This document shows positions 1 to 7,140 of a stretch of DNA of 64,000 nucleotides, piece after piece. Numbering within the stretch: the stretch's first letter is position 1; each line of letters starts with the position of its first letter. Origin of the DNA: Bacteroidales bacterium (GTDB lineage Bacteria; Bacteroidota; Bacteroidia; Bacteroidales; UBA932); NCBI GenBank assembly GCA_017548445.1, contig JAFYZZ010000093.1, forward strand, positions 1 through 64,000, in the 5' to 3' direction. The position numbers and the translations under genes are program-made. The notes under the pieces are model-generated. The model did no database searches, was not told the origin of the DNA, and saw only the letters and a program-made list of their open reading frames with translations.

Positions 1-285
1 CGGCCAAGCAAAAAACGCTTGTCCGGCGCCAGCCCTGCCGCCTTCTCGGCTCCGAATCCCAGTGCGGCAGCCGTTCCCCACGCACCCCAACGCACGGCCC
101 CCGACGGCACAGGCGAACGTGCGCAGACTCACGCACAAGCACCCCACCGGCTGCCGCAATTATATATCAATAATTGCTATATTTGCACTTGCATCAAGAG
201 CGCCCTTTAAGGGCCGCCAACCGAGCAGCCAGAAGCCACGGTGGCAAAACGATGCGGATTGTTCAATCAAAAAAAGTATGGTACT
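1..285. repeat. Intergenic stretch with pieces of a mosaic repeat
   Basis: No convincing gene lies here. Bases 1-28 recur exactly at 760-787 in the same orientation. Bases 30-43 recur inverted at 743-756. Bases 93-130 recur inverted at 952-989 with two mismatches in 38. These modules bracket the small gene at 286-720. A TATATTTG box at 178-185, resembling the Bacteroidetes -7 element, is a possible promoter for that gene, though no good -33 TTG stands at the right distance. Confidence 0.7.
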
Positions 286-720
286 ATGAACGAGATTTAC
301 GCTCATTTCGATGCCTGGAAAGACATCGACCGGTTCTACTTCATCCCGCTGAAGTTGGACTTAAACTATTCCATCAACGGCTATCGCATCAGCATGGCCG
401 ACGAACCTCTCTACCTGGGCTCTTTTGTCCGCTGCTCCCTGGAGCATCCGGAGCTATTCCAATTCAAGTGCCCTGAATGCGGTAAGACCGTTCTCCCCTA
501 CAGTTACAACGGCTCTCCCCTCTCCGGCCGGGTGGATCTGGGAGGCACCTGCCTCGAATGCGGCTGGGATGGCTATTTCACTGTTTATGGCTGGCACATC
601 CGGAGCAGAGTGCTGAAGGCCACCCAAAGAGCCGACAGACTCCGTCAACTAAAGACAAAACTGCTGCACCCTAAATTCAAAGCCGGAACAATAGATGAAC
701 TCTTAGTTTGGTTGAAGTAA
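286..720 (+). CDS. Small zinc-ribbon hypothetical protein
   Basis: A protein of 144 residues that I do not recognise. It has two paired cysteines, CPEC and CLEC, about 32 residues apart, which look like a zinc ribbon. The tail is basic and probably helical. I chose the ATG at 286 because translation from the GTG at 241 adds a basic, low-complexity stretch that looks like leader sequence. It sits alone between repeat modules and has no partner gene. Function unknown; nucleic-acid or protein binding by the zinc ribbon is a guess. Confidence 0.65.
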   Translation: MNEIYAHFDAWKDIDRFYFIPLKLDLNYSINGYRISMADEPLYLGSFVRCSLEHPELFQFKCPECGKTVLPYSYNGSPLSGRVDLGGTCLECGWDGYFTVYGWHIRSRVLKATQRADRLRQLKTKLLHPKFKAGTIDELLVWLK

Positions 721-800
721 ACCTCAAGGGCTTCTCCGCCGAGGCGGCAGGGCTGGCTTCGGCCAAGCAAAAAACGCTTGTCCGGCGCTGCCCCGAGGCT

Positions 801-925
801 TTCGCCGATAGCAAAATCGTTTTCCGTCCTCAAAATCAACTTGTTTTGAGGACGGGTTACACTTTTTCTGCATCCCGTCCTCAAAAACGCCCTCCAGCGC
901 GGACGGAAGTTCGTTTTACTCCCGC
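801..925 (+). repeat. 125-nt direct repeat, copy 1
   Basis: It aligns without gaps to 3103-3227, with seven mismatches in 125 bases counted by eye. It contains a hairpin-forming pair of arms and a second CCGTCC/GGACGG pair downstream. With its twin it brackets the nuclease-helicase gene at 1199-3064. Confidence 0.8.
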
Positions 926-1145
926 GCCCGGCCGGTGCGTGAGGTGTGCGGGAGTCTGCGCACGTTTGCCTGTGCTGTCGGGGGCCGTGGGGAGTGTGGG
1001 TGGGGCGGCCAGCGCTGAGGACTGGGAGGCGAAAAGGCCCGGGATGCGGCCGGGTAGGCGTTTTTTGCCCGCACGGGCGCAGCCCCGAGGCCTTCGCCGC
1101 TTAAGAGTTTATGGAAGAAGTCTTCGTAATTATGACGGAATTCAC

Positions 1146-1153
1146 TATTTTTG
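1146..1153 (+). promoter_or_regulatory. -7 promoter element of the nuclease-helicase gene
   Basis: TATTTTTG fits the Bacteroidetes -7 consensus TAnnTTTG. TTCG lies about 20 nt upstream where a TTG-type -33 box is expected. The start codon follows at 1199, giving a leader of about 40 nt. Confidence 0.45.
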
Positions 1154-1198
1154 TGTCAACAGCAAAACAGCACGATTTCTTTTTTCAGCGAGCGCATT

Positions 1199-3064
1199 AT
1201 GATCGTCTACAACGGGACCAAGCGCGTGTTCGTCGATGATGTCAGGCACGGCGTCATCGATACGAAGATTCTGTCGCTAATCCGCTCGAAAGGGCTGTCC
1301 GGCGGTCAGGAGCGGGAGTTTGAGTCCTGGCACAATTCTATGCAGTTTATGCGGAACATCGTGGATGATCCGGAGATTGAAGACGACGTGCAGATTGCCA
1401 TCGAGTACAATATCCCGCAGACCTCGAAACGCGTGGATTTCATCATCATCGGGGCTAACCCGAGCGGCCAAGATAGCATCCTGATCGTGGAGCTGAAACA
1501 ATGGAGCAAAGCGGAGAAGGTAGATGATGATATGCATTTCTGCGTGCGCACGTATGTAGCGAACGATCAGCGGATTGTGTGCCATCCGTCCTATCAGGCA
1601 TATTCATATTCCCGCTTCTTGTCGAATTACTCGCAAGAGGTCCAGGACCGCGGGATATCGCTTGTCCCGTGTGCGTATCTTCATAACTATCAGCCGAACT
1701 ACAGGTCGGTGCTCGCGGACGATATCTACCGCGAATGGGTGACTTCCGCGCCGTTCTTCATCCGGAACGAAACGATGGCCTTTTCCGCCTTCGTGAAAAA
1801 ACACGTGACAAAACGTTCCTCCTCCGGCGATTTGCTCTATCTGATCGAGAACGGACGGATCCGTCCCACGAAGTCTCTGCAGGACGCGTTGACGTCGATG
1901 GTGCTGGGCGTGCCCGAGTTTATGCTGCTGGACGAGCAGGCCGTGTGCTATGACCTCTGCGTGAAGACGATGCTCCAGTGCCGTAAGGACCGGAAAAAAC
2001 GGACCATCGTGATCCAGGGCGGCCCGGGAACCGGAAAATCGGTGCTGGCAGTGAATCTGCTAATGGCGTTGATCAATGAAAGCCTGAATGTCGCTTATGT
2101 GACGAAGAACAGTGCTCCGCGACAAGCATTTCTCTCCCTGTTAACGGCCGGTCACGCGAACCGGGTGGCGGACATCGGACACCTGTTCCGCTCCCCTTTC
2201 GGGCTCAACCAATGCGACGCGAACGGATATGACTGTTTGATCGTGGACGAGGCGCACCGGCTCGTACGGGCGATGTACCGCGACTGGGGTGGCGAGAACC
2301 AGGTAAAGGAATGCATCCACGCCTCGTTGCTGACCATCTTCCTGATCGACGAAGACCAGGCGGTTACGACGAAAGACATCGGCAGTATCGCGGAAATACG
2401 CCATTGGTGCGATGCCGAAGGCTCCCGGCTCATTATGAACGAAGAGACGCGGCTCACCTCGCAGTTCCGCTGTAACGGAAGCGATGCATATATATCCTTT
2501 GTGGACAATCTGTTGCAACGGACGGAAGAGCGAATCCCGATGGACTTCTCTGAATTGAATTACGATTTCCGGGTGTTCGACAGTCCGGTGGAGATGCGGG
2601 ACACTTTGCGGGAGATCAACCGGATCAACAACAAAGCCCGGATGGTTGCGGGATACTGCTACGACTGGAATGTCAAGGCCAGACGGGGTGAGTGGGATAT
2701 TGAGTTGCCGGACGGATTCCAGGCGAAATGGAATCTGGCCGACGACAAGATCTGGGCGATCAATCCTAACTCGTTCGAGGAAGTGGGCTGCATCCATACG
2801 GCACAAGGACTTGAGTTTGATTATGTTGGTGTTCTGATTGGGAAGGATTTGTTCTACGATCCGACGGACGGGTGCGTCAAGACGAACAGACTCGCGATTT
2901 CGCGGGACGACCACACTTCCGGCATCCGTACCGCACCCGACCCGGATGCCCGCCGTCTCATCCTGAACACCTATAAGACGCTGCTCACCCGGGGGCAGAA
3001 AGGTTGCTTTGTCTATTGTGAAGACGATTCGCTGAGAGAGTATTTCAAGAAAATGGTTCAGTGA
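1199..3064 (+). CDS. DUF2075-type DNA/RNA helicase with N-terminal nuclease-like domain
   Basis: The protein has 621 residues. The N-terminal part shows a PD-(D/E)XK-like pattern: D80 followed by E98-L-K100 on a hydrophobic strand. A P-loop helicase region follows, with Walker A GGPGTGKS at about 274-281, a DEAH-type Walker B (IVDEAH), and a late motif HTAQGLEFDYVGV typical of DUF2075/Schlafen-group-3-like helicases. Family members are often seen in accessory and defence contexts; a role against foreign DNA is inference. I chose the ATG at 1199 (MIVYNG) over the upstream TTG. The gene lies between two 125-nt direct repeats, and its codon use looks less GC-biased than the biosynthetic genes, suggesting transfer. 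Confidence 0.85.
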   Translation: MIVYNGTKRVFVDDVRHGVIDTKILSLIRSKGLSGGQEREFESWHNSMQFMRNIVDDPEIEDDVQIAIEYNIPQTSKRVDFIIIGANPSGQDSILIVELKQWSKAEKVDDDMHFCVRTYVANDQRIVCHPSYQAYSYSRFLSNYSQEVQDRGISLVPCAYLHNYQPNYRSVLADDIYREWVTSAPFFIRNETMAFSAFVKKHVTKRSSSGDLLYLIENGRIRPTKSLQDALTSMVLGVPEFMLLDEQAVCYDLCVKTMLQCRKDRKKRTIVIQGGPGTGKSVLAVNLLMALINESLNVAYVTKNSAPRQAFLSLLTAGHANRVADIGHLFRSPFGLNQCDANGYDCLIVDEAHRLVRAMYRDWGGENQVKECIHASLLTIFLIDEDQAVTTKDIGSIAEIRHWCDAEGSRLIMNEETRLTSQFRCNGSDAYISFVDNLLQRTEERIPMDFSELNYDFRVFDSPVEMRDTLREINRINNKARMVAGYCYDWNVKARRGEWDIELPDGFQAKWNLADDKIWAINPNSFEEVGCIHTAQGLEFDYVGVLIGKDLFYDPTDGCVKTNRLAISRDDHTSGIRTAPDPDARRLILNTYKTLLTRGQKGCFVYCEDDSLREYFKKMVQ

Positions 3065-3102
3065 ACCTGGTTCCATTGCCCGCACGGGGCAGTTTCGAAA
3101 CA

Positions 3103-3227
3103 TTCGCCGATAGCGAAAGCGTTTTCCGTCCTCAAAATCAACTTGTTTTGTGGACGGGTTACACTTTTTTTGCATTCCGTCCTCAAAAACGCCCTCCAGC
3201 GTGGACGGCAGTTCGTTTTACTCCCGC
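3103..3227 (+). repeat. 125-nt direct repeat, copy 2
   Basis: Second copy of the element at 801-925, about 94% identical by eye. The 18-nt module lies only 8 nt after this copy but about 150 nt after copy 1, so copy 1 carries extra sequence in between. Confidence 0.8.
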
Positions 3228-3312
3228 AGCCGCCCGGGCGCAGCCCCGAGGCCTCGCCGGAGATTCCGGGTCAAGCCCGGAATGAGGTGGACGGTCCGGG
3301 ATGTCGCGGGTC

Positions 3313-3343
3313 TTGGTCGGAGCGGTTTTATTGGCTATCTTTG
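3313..3343 (+). promoter_or_regulatory. Promoter of the small membrane protein gene
   Basis: TTG at 3313-3315, 20 nt spacer, then TATCTTTG at 3336-3343: a near-consensus Bacteroidetes housekeeping promoter. The ATG follows at 3368. Confidence 0.7.
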
Positions 3344-3367
3344 CCCTTTGGAAACTGATTCGAGATT

Positions 3368-3772
3368 ATGAGAAAGTTCTTGATCATCCTGTCTCTGTTC
3401 ATCGCCGTAGGGGCGGTGGGCGGTGCCATTATGATGTGGGTGGACCCCAGCGGGAACGGCTGGGGCGGAGCTCCGATGTTGGATTTGCTGCGACCCAAGA
3501 TGCCCTGGCCGGATGTGCTCTTCAAGAACTTCATCCCGTCGGGGTTCGTGCTGCTGGCCGTGAACGGACTCCCCCAGTTCCTGGCAGCCCTGATGCTCAT
3601 CAAGAAGCATCCCCTGGCCTATTGGGTCACGCTGGCCTGCGGCATCCTCCTGATGCTGTGGATCTGCCTGGAATGGTGGGTCTGGGGATTCGCCACCATC
3701 AGTAACATCTATTTCACCCTCGGCCTGCTTGAAGCCGCCGCCGCCATAAAAGAGATAAAAAAGAATCCCTGA
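3368..3772 (+). CDS. Small integral membrane protein, function unknown
   Basis: The protein has 134 residues and about four hydrophobic helices: an N-terminal one (residues 3-22), one around FVLLAVNGLPQFLAALML, one around WVTLACGILLMLWICL, and a C-terminal one ending in a short lysine-rich tail. This is a compact inner-membrane protein with no motif I can name. It has its own promoter and no operon partner. Function unknown. Confidence 0.75.
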   Translation: MRKFLIILSLFIAVGAVGGAIMMWVDPSGNGWGGAPMLDLLRPKMPWPDVLFKNFIPSGFVLLAVNGLPQFLAALMLIKKHPLAYWVTLACGILLMLWICLEWWVWGFATISNIYFTLGLLEAAAAIKEIKKNP

Positions 3773-3776
3773 ATGA

Positions 3777-3806
3777 TTGCGTTTTAAAGAATATTTAATA
3801 CTTTTG
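3777..3806 (+). promoter_or_regulatory. Consensus promoter of a short non-coding transcript
   Basis: TTG at 3777-3779, exactly 19 nt, then TACTTTTG at 3799-3806. This is one of the best matches to the Bacteroidetes promoter in the window. No convincing gene on this strand starts until 4597, and a terminator lies 65 nt downstream. Confidence 0.7.
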
Positions 3807-3810
3807 CAAT

Positions 3811-3896
3811 GGAAGGGGAAAGAGTGTATGAGTTTGCCCCATTCTCTCTCCTCAAACCTTCCTAAATTGACCACCCCTCGATTGGGGTGGCTTTTT
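3811..3896 (+). ncRNA. Probable small RNA of about 85 nt
   Basis: The segment runs from the expected start of the consensus promoter to an intrinsic terminator. GGAAGG at 3811-3816 can pair with CCTTCC at 3857-3862, and the adjoining GGAAAGAG with CTCTCTCC with one mismatch, giving a closed stem before the terminator hairpin. An 18-codon reading frame begins at 3809 (MEGERVYEFAPFSLLKPS), but its ATG probably lies at or before the transcript start. The 3' end is antisense to the end of the toxin-like gene. Family unknown to me. Confidence 0.5.
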
Positions 3897-4422
3897 GATT
3901 CCATTCAGCTACCAGCCTGTCTCGAACGACAACTAAAAGCCTGGATAATCCAGGTAACAGATTGCGCCTCAAACCAGAACGATATAGCCTGACCCCTTCC
4001 ATTATCCTGATTGGAGAGTAGAGTTCCTCTTCTGGAAAATACAATATAACGCATTGCGCGTGTTGTTTCTCCGCCTGGCGCAATTTTGAACTGATGGCCC
4101 AGATTCCACGCCCCTCAATCGCCTTGATCTCCATAGGGATGTCATCCAGAAAACCGTCGAATGACTTGACGCCTGGGACATTCGTCTCTGCCTCGAGCAC
4201 GATTAGATGACCACACTTCCTAAGAATAGCCACAACAATTCGTTCATAATCACCCTGGCGCACGCCATATGCCCCCATCTGTTTAGAGAATTTATGTCGC
4301 TTGTGCACAGCACTAACCCCGCCCGACTCCTTGTCGAACGTAACATCAAGATAATCATCATCTTGAAGCAGCCTGAGGAACTCATTGTAATTATCCTCCT
4401 GCCGCAAATCAATACGCCTCAT
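3862..4422 (-). CDS. CdiA C-terminal tRNase-like toxin domain protein (tentative)
   Basis: 186 residues from the internal ATG at 4422; an ATG at 4521 would add 33 residues. The core reads HKRHKF, then a helix with YERIVVAILRKCGH, then LEAETN, FDGFLDDIPMEIKAI, and a helix LRQAEKQ followed by CVILYF. This order (HxxH, helix, D...G...E-K, strand, QA helix, strand) recalls the tRNA-nuclease toxin domains found at the ends of CdiA and phage MuF-type proteins. Here it stands alone, without a delivery domain or an obvious immunity gene. The sequence is AT-richer than its neighbours. The call is pattern recognition only. Confidence 0.5.
   Translation of the reverse strand: MRRIDLRQEDNYNEFLRLLQDDDYLDVTFDKESGGVSAVHKRHKFSKQMGAYGVRQGDYERIVVAILRKCGHLIVLEAETNVPGVKSFDGFLDDIPMEIKAIEGRGIWAISSKLRQAEKQHAQCVILYFPEEELYSPIRIMEGVRLYRSGLRRNLLPGLSRLLVVVRDRLVAEWNQKATPIEGWSI
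3871..3896 (+). terminator. Rho-independent terminator of the small RNA
   Basis: CCACCCC and GGGGTGG arms around a 6-nt loop, followed by CTTTTTG. On the other strand the same bases encode the last residues of the toxin-like protein. Confidence 0.75.
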
Positions 4423-4596
4423 CGTGTAACCTTTAAGGTTAAACACTTCTCCAGCACAGCCCCCTCCTGCCAGGGTGGCGAGAATCAAATACGAAAATAG
4501 GGTATCTTTTCCATATTTCAAAGTGAGCCACTATCAGGTCAGGGATGACATTTAAGAAGATATCACTATCTTTATGCACGCAAAACCACCGACACG

Positions 4597-5712
4597 ATGA
4601 CCGACCGACGCATCCACCATAGTCTCCCCTTCCTCCGGCCGAAGACGATCCTCTACGTTGCCGGAGCGGACTCCGCGGCGCTGGACGCCCGGGTAGCGCA
4701 GCGCGGACCGGAACTCCGCGAAGCGTTCGAGGATATCGGCTGGCACTTCCTCTACCTGCCGGAACTGCTGGCCAGCATCCCGGAAGACGTGCTGGACTAC
4801 CTGTTCCCCCTGCAGGAAAGCCCTGACGCCGCCGGCGTTTACGCCCGCATCCGGGAAACGGCCGGCACCGGAGACGGGGCGGGACTGCTGTATATGCGGC
4901 ACGGGAACGTATGGTTCCGGCTGCTCACGAACGCGGATTCGCTGCAGAAAGAAGTCGGCGGCCTGATCCGGCAGTTGGACGAGTCGGCCGGGATACGCTT
5001 CCGGATGGAGGGAATCTTAACCGAAACCATACGCTCCGTCAACCACAAAAAAGGATCCGCCATAGAAGAGATGTTCGACAGGGAGATGGAACCCGGCGAA
5101 GGCGGAGGCGGAGGCGACTTCGACTTTGACATCGAATTACCCGACTTCGGCTCCTGCGGAGCCCCCGCTCCCGCACGAACTCCCGCTCCCCCGCCCATCG
5201 TCCCGGAAGAGCCGCCGGACTCCAGGACGCTGGCCATCCTGACGGAGATCGACCGCATCACAGAATCCTTCGGAATCACCGTAGAAGAACTTGAGGTTCT
5301 GCTAGGTTACCGGATAAAACTCAGCCGTTTACAAATCTCCCGCAACGGCCGCATCCTGCTGGCGGACTTCGGCAGGGAGGTCAAGATGAACCTGCTTTCG
5401 AAAGCGGTGTACTTCCTGTACCTGCGGCATCCTGAAGGCATCCGCTTCAAGGAGATGAGCGACCATCGGGAGGAACTGCTGGACATCTACCTGGGCCTCA
5501 CTGGCCGGGACGCGCGGGACGAAATCGAACGGACCGTCGACGCCCTCGTCGACCCGCTGGAGAACGGCCTCAACGTGTGCGCCTCGCGCATCAAGGCCGC
5601 CTTCCGCAACCAGGTGGGCGAGCACGTGGCCCGCTTCTACTGCCTGGAAGGGGCCGCCGGAGAAGCGAAAAAAGTCCCGCTGGACCGGGACTTTGTGATC
5701 TGGGAATACTGA
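4597..5712 (+). CDS. Conserved Bacteroidetes-type hypothetical protein
   Basis: 371 residues, no signal peptide or membrane helix. The N-terminal part (about 1-165) and the C-terminal part (about 210-371) are joined by a glycine-, aspartate- and proline-rich linker beginning at about residue 169 (GGGGGDFDFDIE, then alternating Ala-Pro). The C-terminal part contains YFLYLRHPEGIRFKEM and a helical stretch ending in a basic region, which I recall from other Bacteroidetes proteins of unknown role. A TATCTTTA box at 4567-4574 may be its -7 element. Cytoplasmic; function unknown. Confidence 0.75.
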   Translation: MTDRRIHHSLPFLRPKTILYVAGADSAALDARVAQRGPELREAFEDIGWHFLYLPELLASIPEDVLDYLFPLQESPDAAGVYARIRETAGTGDGAGLLYMRHGNVWFRLLTNADSLQKEVGGLIRQLDESAGIRFRMEGILTETIRSVNHKKGSAIEEMFDREMEPGEGGGGGDFDFDIELPDFGSCGAPAPARTPAPPPIVPEEPPDSRTLAILTEIDRITESFGITVEELEVLLGYRIKLSRLQISRNGRILLADFGREVKMNLLSKAVYFLYLRHPEGIRFKEMSDHREELLDIYLGLTGRDARDEIERTVDALVDPLENGLNVCASRIKAAFRNQVGEHVARFYCLEGAAGEAKKVPLDRDFVIWEY

Positions 5713-5722
5713 GCGCTTTCCG

Positions 5723-6367
5723 CTAGGAGGAGAGATCGTCGAAGAGGTCGCAGAGGGGCGCGTTGATGCCCTTCTCTTCCTGGACGGAGAACATCACGCT
5801 GGCCTTGGCCCTTGCCTTCTTCAACTTAAGGCTCATCATCGCGACGCCTTCTCCCGTAGCGCCGAAGTTCAGCGCGTTGTGGATGTTGAGGTCGCGCGCC
5901 ACCTCCACCGCGTCCTGGTTCGCGCCGATGTAGGCGAGCGTCCAGCCCTTGCCCCGCAAGCGCTCCACCAGGGCCTTGACGATCTTGCCCGAATACTCTG
6001 TGGAAGAATTCTCGTAACCGTCGGTGATCACGGTGGCCATCACCCGGTCGTCCGCGTGGACGAGGCCTTCCAGCTCGTTCAGGGTCTTCCCCATCGCATC
6101 GTACAGCGGCGTGCATCCGCCCGGGCGGTAATCCGCATCGGTGAAGTCCGCGACGGTCTCGACGGGCACTCGGTCCCTGCGCGTCTTGATGCCCTTGATG
6201 CCATCGCCTTCGAAAGTGACGATGGTCACGAAGTTCTTCTGCTCCGGATGCTCCTCCTGCTCCTTCCGGATTCCGTTCAGCACCTCGTTCATACTGGACA
6301 AGGTCTCTCTGTAGATGGACGACATACTGCCGCTTTCGTCCAGGATAATCACGTTGTAGATGTTCAT
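5723..6367 (-). CDS. VWA-domain protein
   Basis: A single von Willebrand factor A domain of 214 residues. The metal-binding MIDAS motif DESGS starts at D10, the expected threonine lies in GGCTPLYDA, and the second aspartate is in VITDGYENS. There is no signal peptide, so it acts in the cytoplasm, probably as a metal-dependent protein-binding module. It converges with the hypothetical gene at 4597-5712, 10 bp apart. Its leader holds a 9-bp inverted repeat between the -7 box and the start codon, suggesting operator or hairpin control. The partner protein is not evident. Confidence 0.85.
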   Translation of the reverse strand: MNIYNVIILDESGSMSSIYRETLSSMNEVLNGIRKEQEEHPEQKNFVTIVTFEGDGIKGIKTRRDRVPVETVADFTDADYRPGGCTPLYDAMGKTLNELEGLVHADDRVMATVITDGYENSSTEYSGKIVKALVERLRGKGWTLAYIGANQDAVEVARDLNIHNALNFGATGEGVAMMSLKLKKARAKASVMFSVQEEKGINAPLCDLFDDLSS

Positions 6368-6398
6368 TGCACTGTGTTTTTATGGGTTTACAGTGCAA
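6367..6398 (-). promoter_or_regulatory. Inverted repeat over the transcription start of the VWA gene
   Basis: TTGCACTGT (6367-6375) and ACAGTGCAA (6390-6398) are perfect 9-bp arms around 14 nt. The outer arm overlaps the -7 box and the inner arm touches the ATG. It could be a repressor site or a 5' hairpin masking the start. Confidence 0.55.
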
Positions 6399-6403
6399 AT
6401 CTA
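6396..6403 (-). promoter_or_regulatory. -7 promoter element of the VWA gene
   Basis: On the minus strand this reads TAGATTTG, matching TAnnTTTG. The start codon follows about 28 nt downstream. Confidence 0.55.
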
Positions 6404-6470
6404 CCACCTCTTCCCCGCCCCGGAAAAAAACTGCAAGCCTTGCAGGGTCATCCCTGCCCGGGATGAGGGA

Positions 6471-7088
6471 TTATTTGTTGAACTGACTGCCGTTCCACTT
6501 CAGGATCTTCTGCTTCTTACCGCCGTCTTTCCAGTAGTTGACCGTGATGTCCTTGCCGGTGCGCGGCAGGTCGTAGCAGACCCAGGCGCCGTCTTCCGTG
6601 CCATATTCCACCTCGAAGCCCGGGGCGTCCACCCAGGTCATCGTTTTCGAAGCGTTGTTGTAACGGTAAAAGATGAGGCCGTCGTACTGGCCGGGGCTAT
6701 ATTCGTCGTCCATAAAGCAGGACACGTTGTAGGCGATGAGCTTGTGCGCCTGGTCCCCTTCGTTCCAGAAACACATCTCGACGCGCAGTTTGGACTCTTC
6801 GAATACGGATTCATAGAGAACGAAGCCGTTCCGCTGGTCGACGGTGAGTGTCTCGCCCTCGTTCAGCGCCACGCCGTTGCGGTAATTGATCCAGGCCTGC
6901 TTGAAGGCGTTCGTCGATTCGTCCATCTCGCATTCCAGTTCGTCATCTTCATCGGTGGAAGAAAGGAAGGCCCAGGCGAAGTCGCTGATGGTGGGCCTGT
7001 CGCCCTGGTAGTTAACCCGGATGCCGTCCTGCGCCGCCAGCGCCAGCGTGATGCACGCAAAAAAGATGGCCAATGCGATTCTTTTCAT
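6471..7088 (-). CDS. Secreted protein, paralogue of the protein at 53403-54071
   Basis: 205 residues with a clear Sec signal peptide (residues 1-19, cleavage after LALA). The mature part is acidic and rich in aromatics. It matches the protein at 53403-54071 in its second half: QRNGFVLYE against [17 protein letters not shown] against MCYWRCGD, and YDLPRTGKDI against [10 protein letters not shown]. Both end in a short repeat-like strand (ILKWNGSQF and LLKWDGARF). Periplasmic or surface-exposed. Family and function unknown. A -7 box lies at 7111-7118. Confidence 0.75.
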   Translation of the reverse strand: MKRIALAIFFACITLALAAQDGIRVNYQGDRPTISDFAWAFLSSTDEDDELECEMDESTNAFKQAWINYRNGVALNEGETLTVDQRNGFVLYESVFEESKLRVEMCFWNEGDQAHKLIAYNVSCFMDDEYSPGQYDGLIFYRYNNASKTMTWVDAPGFEVEYGTEDGAWVCYDLPRTGKDITVNYWKDGGKKQKILKWNGSQFNK

Positions 7089-7110
7089 TTGATTCTGTCT
7101 TTATCGGTCT

Positions 7111-7140
7111 CAAATATATAAAAACTTTTCAGATCGCCAG
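7111..7140 (-). promoter_or_regulatory. Promoter of the secreted-protein gene
   Basis: On the minus strand TATATTTG (7111-7118) has CTG 19 nt upstream in place of TTG. It overlaps the 3' end of the acetyltransferase gene, so the secreted protein can be made independently of it. Confidence 0.55.

Larger units (their letters stand above)
721..1198. repeat. Intergenic mosaic repeat, upstream copy
   Basis: This 478-bp gap has no gene. It carries, in order: a module at 743-756 inverted relative to 30-43; the 28-nt module at 760-787 shared with 1-28; a 125-nt element at 801-925 whose second copy is at 3103-3227 (7 mismatches by eye); a 38-nt module at 952-989 inverted relative to 93-130; and an 18-nt module at 1075-1092 repeated at 3236-3253. 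Within the 125-nt element, CCGTCCTCAAAA and TTTTGAGGACGG can form a hairpin. Confidence 0.75.
3065..3367. repeat. Intergenic mosaic repeat, downstream copy
   Basis: A 303-bp gap without a gene. It holds the second 125-nt element (3103-3227) and the second 18-nt module (3236-3253). A short palindrome follows at about 3263-3283, arms ATTCCGGG and CCCGGAAT around a 5-nt loop, with no T-run after it. The promoter of the membrane-protein gene closes the gap. Confidence 0.75.

Noticed and set aside
3263..3283. ATTCCGGG/CCCGGAAT palindrome as a terminator
   Set aside because: No T-run follows on either strand; it looks like part of the intergenic repeat mosaic.
3809..3865. An 18-codon frame inside the small RNA
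   Set aside because: Its ATG overlaps the predicted transcript start, so it may not be transcribed; kept only as a note under the RNA.
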